Shown piece after piece: positions 13,204 to 25,000 of a stretch of 64,000 nucleotides of DNA. Source of the DNA: Rhizopus arrhizus (lineage: Eukaryota > Mucoromycota > Mucoromycetes > Mucorales > Rhizopodaceae). The stretch lies in NCBI GenBank assembly GCA_024220505.1, contig JAKZZE010000012.1:1178001-1242000 (forward strand), given 5' to 3'. A program made the translations under genes and the position numbers. The notes under the pieces are model-generated. The model worked only from the letters and a program-made list of their open reading frames with translations, ran no database searches and was not told where the DNA came from. Within the stretch, counting starts at the first letter, position 1; every line of letters begins with the position of its first letter.

Positions 13204-13695
13204 TGGGTTTTGTGCAAATACTGAATTTCCCTTTTAGTTCTTTTCTGTGTAATAAAGGTACTACTCTTTATATATTTGTAGCTTCGGGGAATTTATGTAA
13301 GCAGCAATAGAAAGGAAGAAAAGAATCGTTACTGCTAATTGAATATTGTGTTGCTACTTGGATTCTAAGAACCATAATTAAAGGGTCTAAATATTATATG
13401 AATAGAAATTAAAGGGTACACATATATAATGATTACTTGTTTAAAGATAATTTATAAAGCCTTTCTTTGCAAAAGATAACAACCAATTGTATATATCAAA
13501 GCTTGGTTTATAACCTTTCTTTCTAATTTATATATGCCATGACTCATATGATCTCTTAACGCGTCAATCACACAGCTAGTGGTTACCGACCTAACTCAGG
13601 CACCCATATCCTGAAAAGTAGAACAGTCTCTTTCTCTTTTTTTTTTGGATAATTAAACTTCCGGCAGGGGAAACTTTTTTTTTTTTTTTTTTGTA
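13204..13695. other. Intergenic region
   Basis: About 490 bp, AT-rich, with T tracts just before the next ATG. It presumably holds the terminator of the upstream gene and the promoter of the downstream gene. Nothing else is recognisable. Confidence 0.4.
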
Positions 13696-14659
13696 ATGTC
13701 AACATTAATTTCCAACATCATCAAACAGTGGAAAAATGTCAAAACGAAAAAGAGAGCACCACCACCCAATACACCACAACTTAAAAGAATTATAGATAGA
13801 TATCCTGATTCACTTGAAGCAAAAGTAGCAGTCAGTCCTTACGGTACACACACACAGAGACACAAGCATACATCTTAATGGATCGATTCCTCATTTGATT
13901 ATATTCTTGATAGCTCACATTTTAGCCTCTCCTCTTAGACACTGTAGTTTTCATCGTAGAATGTTTCCTTCAAGTAAATCAAAAATAATTGAGTGTAAAA
14001 TTTGAACTCATGTTTTATATTAGAGTTATTGCTTCGTTTTGGAACGGGTTGGCATACTGAAACAAACATGCTTTGGGCATTTCCAACCATCAGTCAAAAA
14101 AAGTTACCGGGAAGAGGATATTATGTAAACCTTCAAAAAAGAGTACTTGAAGTATTAAAAAGAGGAGGTGAATGATAAAAGTCATTCGTACTTTTTTTTT
14201 TTTTTTACTCATACCACTTTAGGGTTTAATGCTGTTTTCTATGGAACGGCTAATTATAGATCGGATATGACAGAACATGTAGAGAACTTGTTATTTAAAG
14301 AATCATTTCAACAATTTATAAAGCATCCAATAAGCTCATATCACATCTTGAGACCTCTATCAACTTCAGAATGGTCATCGTCTTTTGATAACACCATGGG
14401 ATATCAGTGCATCCTCTTGATTGATCGACATCATACTGGTAAAGTATGTGAATTAGGTCATCATATCCACATTCAATCCTCTAATCAAGTTCAATCTAAT
14501 CTTCCCTGCTACAATGTCAAACATCTTTGGACAGCAGAACAAATGGATCAAGTCGTTCAACAATTCGATCATGATCCTATTGCTCTCGGCATACCGAAAT
14601 CTTTAAAGACAGTGGATTTGGCAGTGACTTTATGGCGATGTAGAAAATTTCTTGTATAA
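13696..14659 (+). CDS. Unrecognised protein, three exons
   Basis: Exons 13696-13843, 14024-14167 and 14223-14659 join in frame to 242 residues. The first intron is unusually long for this window (180 nt) and the second carries a T-rich acceptor. The protein starts with a basic, Pro-containing segment and then has a folded-looking core with GTGWHTETNMLWAFPT, GRGYYVNLQKRVLEVL and FNAVFYGTANYRSDM. The C-terminal half is rich in His, Gln and Ser. No membrane segment is evident. I do not recognise the family. The regular exon phases and complete frame make a real gene likely. The decayed LIS1 copy starts 41 bp after its stop codon. Confidence 0.65.
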
Positions 14660-14700
14660 AATGCATACCCTTTAAAGCTTTCTTTTTAAATAAAAAGAAA

Positions 14701-16244
14701 ATGACAACGATCTTTGTACTTTCCGATCGTCAAAAAGATGAATTGTAAAGATTTGATGTATAAACAAATGAGAAAGAAATCAATGATAGTCATAAGCTAT
14801 TTTAGATGATTTGAATACTTGTGGTATCCAAAGAAGTGTTTGATACTTTAAAGACTTCAACTAAGAATGTTGGCTTTGTACCCATTTCCAAGTAAAAATA
14901 GATTGAGTATTTAGTAAAGAAATGGATGGTTGTCATTCATTTACAAAAATAAAAGGAATAAGAGAGAATGAAGAAAGAGTGGAGACTGTGGAATTAGAAA
15001 CTATGACAAACCAGATGTAAGAACCTAAAAAGTACACCTACGCGTAAATCAACCAGTTCTGTCGATTGGGTCCCTAGAGGACCAGGGAGATATATTCTTG
15101 CTAATCATCCTAGTCCGATCAATCTCGTTTATCAACTGCTGACCTCTGCTTCTGAAGATACAATAATCAAAAAATGAGAATATGAAACAAGTGAATATGA
15201 AAGGACCCTGAAGGGACATACGATGGCTGCTCAACTTGTAGCGTTCGATGAAAAAGGCAATCATGAAAGTATAGGATTTTTTTTGTAGAAAAGTATAGGA
15301 TTTTTAAGTTTGTGTATCCAATTTTGTGCATGTCTGTATATTTTGTACTATAAATAAAATTCTGTACACAAACTCCAAAAAAAAAAGCCTGCCTTTTTAT
15401 ATTAATCATTCTCTGGTTTCATGTTCAACTGGTTTGACTGTGGGATATGAAGAGTGATTACAAATATATCAGGATCTTGTATGGTTATGACCATACTGTT
15501 TCTTTAGTGACAGTGACTCCTTTTAGTGGTCTCACTGCTTCATCACCAATTGATAAGACGATTAGACTATGGGAGATGTCAACAAAGTAAGGATAACAAA
15601 TGATGATATGAGCGTCAGTTGTGGTCTTGGCGAGTTATTGTACAACTTGAGGTAGAAAACTAGTTTCTTCAGTAGAAAATGGTTTATGAGTTGTTTTAAT
15701 AACCAAGCAAAGATAAAGAAAGTAGTGATTGTTTAATCAGAACAAGTTGCTCATGTATGGAATATTTAAAATGGAGAGAATAAGATAGAATTCAGAGGAT
15801 AGGAGGATGTGGCTGAATGTGTCATGTTACTCTTTGCTATTTTTTTTTTTTCTTTTTCTTTCTTTACGACTGAATGGTAAGTGATGACATGTTGATACGA
15901 GATGAATAACAGTAAAGATCAATCGATATCAGTTCAATAGATCATGACTCGTTCAGGAGATAAAACTATTAAATTATGGAATGTTTCTTTTGGTAAAATA
16001 AGTTGAATGATGATGATAATACATCATACGTAAGTCATAATAACAAGGTAAGAGGATTCATTATTAAACCAAATGGCAAACATCTTGTGAGTGTATCGGA
16101 TGACAAGACAGTGAAGATATGAAATCTAAAGATAGGTTGATGTCTAAAGACAATCAAAGACCTATTCTCCACTTTATTTCTTGTTGTACAACTTATTCTG
16201 TCATGGTTACCAAAAGTGTTGATCAATCTCTAAAGGTTTGGTAG
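14701..16244 (+). pseudogene. PAC1: Decayed LIS1/PAC1 (dynein regulator) copy
   Basis: Translating all three forward frames gives collinear pieces of the whole LIS1 protein. The start is VLSDRQKDEL (LisH N-terminus) at 14701. The coiled-coil piece LVKKWMVVIHLQK is near 14910. Next come SSVDWVPRGPGRYILANH and LLTSASEDTIIKK at 15040-15175, then EYETSEYERTLKGHT. WD-repeat pieces follow: IDKTIRLWEMSTK, RSGDKTIKLWNVS and LVSVSDDKTVKI. The end is SVDQSLKVW followed by TAG at 16242-16244. Frameshifts and in-frame stops are frequent, so no functional protein is possible. An intron-like segment (GTAAAG...ATAAG, about 14745-14796) remains near the N-terminus, which points to decay of a DNA-level duplicate rather than a reverse-transcribed copy. 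An intact PAC1 is expected elsewhere in the genome. Confidence 0.9.
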
Positions 16245-16804
16245 TCATGGCAATATTTATACCCTTTTTAATCTATTTTTTTTTTTATTCATATTTTATA
16301 AAAATATAACATTCCAAAGGGTGTCTTATTTTGCTTTTTGTTAGTTTAAAATACTTGTGATTTGCATATGAATAATAAAAAAAAGTTTGATAAAAACATT
16401 TCATAAGCCACTATCATCAAGGAAGAAAAGAAAGAAAGTGAGAGCCCTTGTTTTGTCATACTTTTATGCAAGATAAAAAGTGTGGCAAAAAAAAAAATTG
16501 TATTTTCACATGTCAATTATTTTTAATGTAACAATAAAAGAGGGGAAAATTAATAAAAAGGAAATAGACTTTGAAACATGAAATAAAAAATGAAAATGTA
16601 ATCTTTGTCAGTTAAACAAAATAATAGCATACAAACAAAGCAATCATAAAGGGAAATAATGAAAGGGAAAAGAAAAAGGAAAAAAAAAATAGATAAAATA
16701 GTTTAGCTCTCCGCAAATGTACGCGTGATTTCACATAAAACTGTTTACATTTTAGTCTTTTTTTTTATTCTTTTTATTTCTTTTTTCATTTCCTTTTCTT
16801 TAAA
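16245..16804. other. Intergenic region
   Basis: About 560 bp of AT-rich sequence with A tracts and a pyrimidine-rich leader (about 16755-16800) before the next ATG. No gene or RNA feature recognised. Confidence 0.4.
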
Positions 16805-17380
16805 ATGCCATTATTCAAAGTTTATCAACAATCACAACCAGAAAAAGAACGATCAAATACGATATGTGATAATAGCAATAGCACATTTGAAATGATTTTT
16901 TCAAGGTTGTTAGAAGCCCTTATATTTACATCAGCTATTGCTATCACTGCTTATACTTATATCACTGGTACATTATTCAATCAAAAGTCATCATCACTCA
17001 TAGTAGAAGGACCAAGGTCATCATCACCACCGCCCATGATACAAAAGAATGCATATGATGATAATGACATGAAAAGAAGGAGAATACAGGCATGGGCGGA
17101 AGAACAAAAATTGATTACACCACAGACGACAAAAAAAAGACATTCTTCTTGTACTCTATTGAATGAGACAAAGGTAAACATGGTTCACCAACTCTTTCTG
17201 ATATCTAAATCCATATTTTAGGTTCAACTGCCTCATATGAAACGAGGTAAAAAGAGAACACAATCCTTATCTTGCTTAGCTACAAAAGAACAGCAAGAAG
17301 AAATACTGTCAAGAATGGAAGAAAGATTACAATCCCTCATTCAACAAGGTCATGAAGCCCTTTTGAGTCCTGTAAAATAG
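16805..17380 (+). CDS. Small single-pass membrane protein of unknown function
   Basis: Two exons (16805-17173, 17222-17380) encode 175 residues. After a polar ~35-residue N-terminus comes one strongly hydrophobic segment, LEALIFTSAIAITAYTYITG (residues ~38-57). The rest is polar, with a Ser/Pro-rich stretch, a basic region (MKRRRIQAWAEEQK) and a C-terminal helix rich in Glu and Gln. It has no recognisable enzymatic motif. The splice phases agree and the frame is complete, so it is probably a real gene. The topology and compartment cannot be decided from sequence alone. A long T-rich stretch begins immediately after the stop codon. Confidence 0.6.
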
Positions 17381-17561
17381 TTTTTTTTTTATTTTTTTTT
17401 TTTTTCTGTTTATTTTTTTTTTTTTTGTTTTTATTTTTTTTTTATTTTTCCCCTCTCTCTGCATTCACACTTATCAATAAAAGGAGTTTTCGGGTGTGAC
17501 TTCTTTTATATCACATTCATGCCTTTTTCACCCTTTTTCTTTTTCTTTCTTTTTCTTTCTT

Positions 17562-19100
17562 ATGCCTAATACCACAGCCAACAGGCGTTTGAATCAAATA
17601 AAGACTATCCTGTCCTCTGTTGATAAGGTTTATTTAGAAAAGAAAGAATAAAAGGTTATTAATGTTCTATTTAGATGTCTACAAACAGTTTAGAAGTATG
17701 AACATCATTATTTGTATTTTTTATTCATTTGTTTTGATAGGTTGAAATAATTCAAAAAGACAGATTAGGACAGATCATCTTGAATCGTCCAAACAAGCTG
17801 AATGCTTTAAACCTTTCCATGATTCAAATGATGACACCTCAAATAAAAGTGAGTAAATCAATATTCAATCGAGTTCTTATATTTCATAAAAGGCATGGGA
17901 AAAGTCTGAGATGATTGATGTCATTTTATTAAAACATTCTGGTGGAAAAGGATTCTGTGCTGGTGGTGATGTGAAGAGTAAGTGAGGATGATCATTGAGG
18001 ATTTTACTCAATGTTTTACTAGTGGTTGTTGATTTAGCTAAAGCAAAGGATCCGAATGCTACTGAATTCTTTAGAAAAGAATATCAATTAGACCATCTTA
18101 TTGCCACACTACATACACCTTTTATTGCCATCATGAATGGTATCACAAGTAAGTCTCTTTTCTTCCTCACATGAGCTAATTTAAAAGTCAAGTGGGTGGT
18201 GGTGTTGGTCTATCAGTTCATGCCCCATTCCGTGTTGCTACTGAAAATACTTTGTTTGCCATGCCAGAGACCGCTATTGGCTTTTTACCCGAAGTGGGAG
18301 GATCGTTCTTTTTGTCGAGGTTAGATGGACAGCTCGGTGTCTATCTTGGTTTGACGGGTAAAAGATTAAAGGGTGTCGATGTCCTGTACGCGGGTATCGC
18401 TACTCACTATATCCCATCTTCCCGTCTAGCTGACCTCGAACAGTGTCTGTCTCGGTTGAAATCACCCACGTACGACACGATCAATCAAGTCCTTGACCAG
18501 TTCTCACCCGACCTCTCTCACACTACTTTCTCACTCGCAGGATCCAGCGCTCGCTCGATCGATCGATGTTTTAGGCATCACACGATAGCCGAGATCATTG
18601 AGGCCATTGAAAAAGAAGAAGCTTGCGAGTGGACAAAGGAGACCCTGACCTTGCTCTCTTCCATGTCACCCACTTCACTCAAAGTGACCTTGGAACAGAT
18701 TCGTCGCGGTAAAAGCATGAGCTTGGCACAGTGCTTCCAGATGGAATACCAACTGGTTCAAAAGTTCCTTGGAGGACATGACTTTAGGGAAGGTGTCTAT
18801 TCTACTCTGGTCACTCGATCCAGACCAAATTGGCAGCCCAGTCAACTCGCTGAGGTCTCAGAGAGTAAAATCATACAAGACTATTTTGAGTCACCTTCCC
18901 CACTGGATTTGGTATTTTTGAATCAGCGCGATTTTAAAAGTTACCCTCACCATCAATACATGCTTCCTTCTGAAAAAGACATCTTGAGCATCAGGTTATC
19001 CCGTCAACAAGTGGTGAATCATTTCGTGAATGAATATCGAGGAAAGCAAGGTGTAAAACAAAAAGTGTTGGATGTATTGAATCGATACATGGTTTATTAA
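17562..19100 (+). CDS. EHD3: 3-hydroxyisobutyryl-CoA hydrolase (enoyl-CoA hydratase/isomerase superfamily)
   Basis: Five exons (17562-17627, 17741-17848, 17893-17977, 18038-18148, 18193-19100) give 425 residues. The first ~22 residues are basic and Ser/Thr-rich with almost no acidic residues, compatible with a mitochondrial presequence. Crotonase motifs follow: LNRPNKLNALN, GGKGFCAGGDVK (oxyanion hole), MGGGVGLSVH and PETAIGFLPEVGGSFFLSRL. The long C-terminal half (DCRF-like ARSIDRCF, SPTSLKVTLEQIRRG, EYQLVQKF, EGVYSTLV) is specific to the HIBCH branch and separates it from plain hydratases. It should hydrolyse 3-hydroxyisobutyryl-CoA in valine breakdown. The usual PDVGG is PEVGG here, so a substrate-site Asp is replaced by Glu. 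The 3' end is 12 bp from the convergent neighbour. Confidence 0.9.
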
Positions 19101-19112
19101 TAAAAAAAATTC

Positions 19113-20215
19113 CTAATCTTTATTTACAATCTCCTTCACCATCTCTAATATATCTTTTCCTTCATAACCTAATAATTTTGCAGCACCAATCAAGGCACTC
19201 AGGCTCTTCATGAATAACTGACGCCCTGCTTCTTGATAATATCTTGTTTGTTCTACGAATGGTGTTTGTACTCCTGATTCTGGATAGGCACCTGGGAACT
19301 TTTCTATCTTGGCTTGCTGCTGCTGTTGTTGCTGAGGAAGAGAAGTTTGTAAGATTTGAGTCAATTCAGATAATGCGGCGGTGTGGGCATCCATCAGATT
19401 GGGTACACTAGGCACGGTAAAGAGAGGATTATAGGATTGGTCGTATTCTTCTTCAATCTCTTGCTGATTAATCACCTTCAGACTCTTTTCAGGACCGGGA
19501 GTTAACGTGCCAGGATCTTTACTCCATCTCGTATAATACTCATCTTCAGAGTCTTCTGATTCTTTCTCTCTTTCCTGCTCTACTACATCTTCAGATTGAC
19601 CCTGTCCTTCTTCATCAGAGGACCATTCACCCCAGTAATCATCCGGTGTATGTTTCTATTGTCATATTTAGCCATCGCCCTCTCTCTCTCTCTCTCTTTA
19701 TACTTTACATTGTGTATTTCTGAAGCAAGCACTTTTTTAGGTCTTGCCACTTTAGTCAAATAGATTCGCTCTGCTTCTTCCAGCGACCTTGACCAGTTTT
19801 CAAACACGTCCAACCACTCTTGTTCTGTCATTTCCTTTATGTTGTGGTATTTTATATCCGAAATATCACTGTTACCTTCCTCCAGCAACAAGATGACGAC
19901 GAAATGCTGTGTGTCTCTTTCGGCAAATTCCACAATGGCATACAGAGTATCCGCATCCATACGATTATAATACACTGGTCGTTGATAGAGGTGGTCTGTG
20001 AAATCAGGCAGGGACACAAGTTCTTCAATCACCCGTAAGGATGTGTCCTTTTGCCACTGGTACCAATTCTCTTGAAGAAAACGTGCTCGCTGGCGTAAGG
20101 ATTGTGAGGCAATGGGTAAAAGCTCTTGGTATTGACCAGTTGATATCTTTTCGAGAGCTGTAAAGGCTATAGAACGAACAATGTTTTCGTTCGCAAACTC
20201 ATCAATCGCTTCCAT
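19113..20215 (-). CDS. Conserved fungal protein of unknown function (DDYWGEW motif)
   Basis: Two exons on the minus strand (20215-19709 and 19655-19113), separated by a 53-nt intron that contains a GA repeat, encode 349 residues. The N-terminal half is helical and acidic and may be a folded domain. The centre has the motif PDDYWGEWSSDEE followed by an acidic, disordered stretch. The C-terminal third holds a Gln run and a helix (FVEQTRYYQEAGRQLFMKS) ending in MVKEIVNKD. Proteins with a central DDYW motif and similar layout occur across fungi without an assigned role, as far as I know. There are no membrane segments or catalytic motifs. The start ATG at 20213-20215 begins MEAIDEFANENIVRS. Confidence 0.75.
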
Positions 20216-21324
20216 CTCTCTTTTTTTTCTTCTTCTCTTTTTTTGTATATAAAGAAAATAAAAATCAGCTCATGTGTGTTTATGCGCAAAAGAGAGCTTT
20301 CGGTGTTTGTAATTTGTTTGGGTCGCACCAAAAGTGAACCCTTTTTGTTTACGTTTGTGGAATTTGAATGATATTGTCACGAATATTCTGATTTATAAAA
20401 GAACACGTTAATACATCTAATCCATGTATAACATGTATTTCTTACTATCTTTGAAAGAGTAAGGTTGACTATGAAATTTATTCAGATTGCGATATATCTA
20501 TATGAATACTCGTGTCACTTGCTATGGATTCCATTTGATTGAATAGAATGTATTGTTTAAAAAACGTAAATGAGTTACATGTTATCATCACTAATCAAAT
20601 GGTATTATTTATGGTATATTCACACTGGGTCATTATTTGTTATTGTACTATGATACAAGCTGATTCTCTTTTTAAAAAACTGGGGATCACTTGTGTTGTT
20701 TCACAAATAATAGCTTAATCTTTTGACAACCAAGTAAAAAAAAAAAAATAAAAAAAAAAAGGTTTTTCTCTTTGAATATTAAAATGGCCAAGGAAAACAT
20801 AGTTCAAATGGTGAGATCACCTTGTCTTTTGATAGACAAATTAATGTTAAAATTCGATTGATACAAAATAAATGTTACACTTATTCTAGCTGTTGTTTTG
20901 TATTCATGGATTTATTAGAGTTGCTAGGACAATGGACAATTTGATTCATCAGAGCATACAATATACTTGCAGTTGATGCCAAGAATACAGATGAACAGAA
21001 GAGAGTGAGGGAGAAAATAAAAAAGACGCAAAGCAACTGTAGCCGTATTACCAAAATGATCTGGGTGTCTTTTATTGAATGAGATCGTAATAGGACAATT
21101 GCATAAAATATAAAAACTATCTTCTTGTACATGACGGATAATGACAGCCAAAGACTATCATAATTCTAGTACCAGTAAACCTTTGGTATGTCTTTTGTAC
21201 AACTGATCGATCAATTCAAATAAAATACGGTTATTAGAAACAATGATGTAAGCTAAATTTTATTTGTAATAATTATCTCTAGTTGTGTTAAATTATTATA
21301 TTAAAAGCGAAAAGTGGATACAAA
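20216..21324. other. Intergenic region
   Basis: About 1.1 kb. Two overlapping minus-strand frames (20881-21132 and 20924-21151) are hydrophobic but match nothing I know and are followed upstream by stops. A tract of A runs lies at about 20737-20761. No gene is called here. Confidence 0.4.
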
Positions 21325-22008
21325 TTAAATCTTTCCTTTAAGTAATTCACGTATAATTAATCTACCGGTGATGATGACAGTCTCATAAAGAGTCTTGAAA
21401 TCAAGAGTGGAGGAAAATGTATCAGCAAATCCAAAGGGCAACATGGCAGGAATCCAACCACGAGCATACTCAAGAGCCCAAGCATGTTCAGGAATCTTGT
21501 ATTGTTGACAATCACCTCTAGGCAAGTGATGCATCTCGCCAGGCTTATACACTTGACGTTCGACTTGACCTGCATTATAAGCCCATTGCTCACCCTCAAG
21601 AAGAATGAAATAATCATCAGCAATATAACGACCTGTATGGCCTTCAGTACCAAGAGGAGTACCAAAGATAATGACATATTCAGTGACAGAAATATGTAAG
21701 CACCACATGGAACCCATTGCACCACCAGCATTGTTAAACACCCAACGTTCTTTCAAGTCAATATGGCCAGGATATTTCTCTTCAAGATCACTAGCAATGT
21801 TGGCCATCATGCCTCGTGTGTCGTTCTTACCGGCATATTTTTCAATGTTGGCTTGAGCAACTTGTTGAAGCACATTTGGATCAAAAATATACCAGTTGTG
21901 TTTGATTTGATCTAAGCCAACAAAGATGGCAGCCAATAACGTAAAGATGAAAAAGAATTTAGTTAAACAAGAAGCCTTTTTTGGTTCCTGAGATTTGGCA
22001 CTTGTCAT
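21325..22008 (-). CDS. ERG2: C-8 sterol isomerase (ERG2/sigma-1 receptor family)
   Basis: Single exon, 227 residues from the ATG at 22006-22008. The frame extends further upstream only through a TTG. Residues ~18-36 form an N-terminal membrane anchor (FFFIFTLLAAIFVGLD). The family signature is clear: FDPNVLQQVAQ, NNAGGAMGSMWCLHISVTEY, FGTPLGTEGHTGRY, DDYFILLEGEQWAY and YKPGEMHHLPRG. The C-terminal ALEYARGWIPAMLPFGFADT region matches the ligand-binding barrel. It catalyses fecosterol to episterol isomerisation in the endoplasmic reticulum, in ergosterol synthesis, and is the target of morpholine antifungals. The length is normal for the fungal enzyme. The gene sits next to the PMT-family gene on the same strand, with an 82-bp gap. 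Confidence 0.96.
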   Translation of the reverse strand: MTSAKSQEPKKASCLTKFFFIFTLLAAIFVGLDQIKHNWYIFDPNVLQQVAQANIEKYAGKNDTRGMMANIASDLEEKYPGHIDLKERWVFNNAGGAMGSMWCLHISVTEYVIIFGTPLGTEGHTGRYIADDYFILLEGEQWAYNAGQVERQVYKPGEMHHLPRGDCQQYKIPEHAWALEYARGWIPAMLPFGFADTFSSTLDFKTLYETVIITGRLIIRELLKGKI

Positions 22009-22090
22009 GTCGAAGATGATGAACAATAAAAAAAAAAAAGAAACAAGGGTGAAAATAGAGGAGTTTATTTATTAAGGTGAAAAGGCGGAG

Positions 22091-25000
22091 TTATTTTGAT
22101 TGCTCTGCTTCTTTGTCCGTCAATCTTTTTCTTTTCTTCAACGCATTCTTCTTTCTTCTCTTCTTGAGGGCTCTTTTCTTTGCTCGTTCTTTAGATAACT
22201 TTTTTTCTCGCTCTACTGCTCCCTCATGGACCTTTTTTGACCATTCAACTGCTTCTTCTATTGTGATGGCCGGTGTAGGATTGGCACGGTGGTACCTGGA
22301 AGTCCCGGTGATTAGCGCCGAAGCTTTCGAATAAGCCGAGTGTTTCAATAGGCTCAGCTCTCGATCTGCTTCTGCCTCTTGTCCCTGCTGATATCGAAAG
22401 GGTTCCTTCTTACCAAAGATGTCCAAATAGATCGTCAAGGAGGTCACATTCGGTGTCTGTCCACTGTTATTGATCATGTCGTCCAATTCGTTTTGAGAGA
22501 GTGGAAAATGAATACAGTTCATCTCAATGCCTGATTTCTCACAACTGGATCGAAGCCATTGTTTGCCTCCATAAGAAAGATGTGAAAATTGCAATGTGTG
22601 AAAGATGACTATCGAAATAAGACTGTATGAAACCATGCGACGATACCTCAAGGAGAGTCGAGATGTGAGGGATTCAAAGATGACAGAAGAAAGAGCGATA
22701 CCATAATATATGCTGGGTAATATATCTGACATATTAACTGTATGGGTGGGTATGAAATGTAAGCCTTGGATATAGATGAGAGTAGCAGGATAAAAGAAGG
22801 AAATAGTATCATTTGTCATCAAGTCAGTAGCTACACAAGTCAATGTCACTTTCTATTGCTATCCTTTACATGATCTATTACCTGCCATATTGATCCATGA
22901 CAGACCTGGAAGATTAATCTGTCGCTTTTCCAAAAACATCTTTAGAAATCGAATACCCATGTATCCTAACATGGCACTCCAGATGATATGTTGTACAGCC
23001 GAGTTCAATAAAAGATGAACAGAGAATCCTGAAAGTTCGTACCAAATTCGTAAGCTTGTTTTTTTAAAGAACCATTTCAAGGGCGTTTCTACAAATGTAA
23101 CCTTTGGATTGATTGTACCATCGGTTGAGGTAGTTTGGGATCCAAGGCGATCAAAAACAACGGTTGGGTACTTTAACATCAATTGATGTGCTTCTTTAAA
23201 CTTTTCATAAAACTTCATTTTTGGGAAAGAGCGGAGCCCTGTGTTTTCTACTACAAATCTTTGTTAGTTTTTCTTTTTCTTCTTTTTTTTTTTTTAAAAA
23301 AAAAAAGGACGTACACTTTTCATGATAAGCAGATTCTATAGTCCAAGTAGAAACATGCTTACCGGCGCTGACCATACAAGTTACTTCCTGATGGCCATGT
23401 CCACCTGGTGAATCATAATAGGCGTCATGACTAATCAAGGCACAGCCACGGATATGAAACAATCTAAATTGCTGGTCCAATGCTTTCCATGTCGCATTCA
23501 TATCCTTACTGTGCTCATGTTTATCATCCAATAAGACAAGTGACCAATAGTCCTGAATATCTGATGTTAATCTATCGCCATAGGCACTATCCATACAAGA
23601 AAAAAAAAATGAATAAGATGACGCATCAAGATGATTGAATAAAAATACGTACGTCACTTCATGATGCTCTTTCTTATTTGTCAACTGCGGTCGTTCATCA
23701 TGTGAATGAAGCTTACGGGAAGAAGGAAAGTGTTCTAGTCGGATATGGTCCCCATTGCGTACGTATTCCAATGGCTGTGAAGTATTATAGAGTTCGGTCG
23801 CTTTATGGATTGTCCAAATGTTGTTTAGGTCAACATAAGGATAAAGTGTCACTTCTTGCTCTAATTAAAATGCATATTAGCTAACGGCCTATTTCTAAAA
23901 GAAGTGTCCTTACGTGTGCTTCCACCCGTAAAGCGCTTCTGATGTGAATGAAGGAAACCACCAGGAGACCCTTCATGTTTAATAACAACCTGTGATCCAT
24001 AAGCAATGCCTACAAGAGATACTTAGTATAAAACAAAAATAAAAACAAATCACTCAAACTTGGTTGACTGGGCTCAAAATGATTTCCGTTCAAAGAGTAT
24101 CGAAAGCGTGAACTGAGGATGAGATCATGATCTCCAGCATTAGAGGCGATATCAAAATGTATTTTGAAAATGAGCATGTAGATCCAGAAAGGGAATACGC
24201 CAACAGTAAATAAATAAACGTATACTTTCTTGATGCATGAATAAACAGAATTCTTTTTATCAGAAAGTTGTTTCCACATCTCGAATGCAATAGAGCACCA
24301 AATGATAGGTAAAAGTAAAGCACCTGTCCATTTTGCACTAGGTTTATGCAAAAAGAGATGAATTAAAATAGAAAGAATAATAAAGCAAATGATAGGTTAC
24401 CTAGTTGAAAGTCCAATACAAAGACCAGTTATTATTTGCCAATATAAACCATTGGATGTACTTGGATGAAAAAAAAGGGAAACAATTAATATTTTTACAA
24501 TGAATTCAGCTCTATTTTTACAAGTACCTTCCAGATGTATTTTTTCGAGCTATACTCCACGACCATGTAGCAAGAACACCAAAAAATATTGAATGTATCT
24601 CTGGAGAGGCATATCTTGATTGTGTGATGATCCCATTTTCTTCAAAAAGGACTGATTAGGAAAGCTATCAACAAACAATGACACGTACCAAACACCAGTA
24701 AAATTGCTGCAAATGTAGCAGCAGAACGTGAATGGCCAAAATTTCGAATAGTCATATAACAAACAGGAGCAATCAAGGCACCAAATATAGCAGACACTTT
24801 GCGCATCCCAACCAATGGGAAATTGGAAAAATGTCTATTAAAAAAGAAAAGCAATCAGATTTATATATACACATACAAGCAGAATCTTCTGTCTATTACT
24901 GTCCAGCATAAACAAAATCATGATTCCCGTAATATCCAACAAAAAGAGCCAGACAGGTATTGATCAAACTACTAAGAGGAGGAAATTTCCCAATAAAATA

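Noticed and set aside
20881..21151. Overlapping hydrophobic minus-strand frames of 83 and 75 codons
   Set aside because: No recognisable domain; both frames close with stops upstream and no splice solution was found.
22859..22905. 33-nt intron (GTAATAG...GAAAG) as the last PMT intron
   Set aside because: Too short compared with all other introns here; a 57-nt intron using the GTCTGT donor keeps the same phase and is preferred, though not proven.
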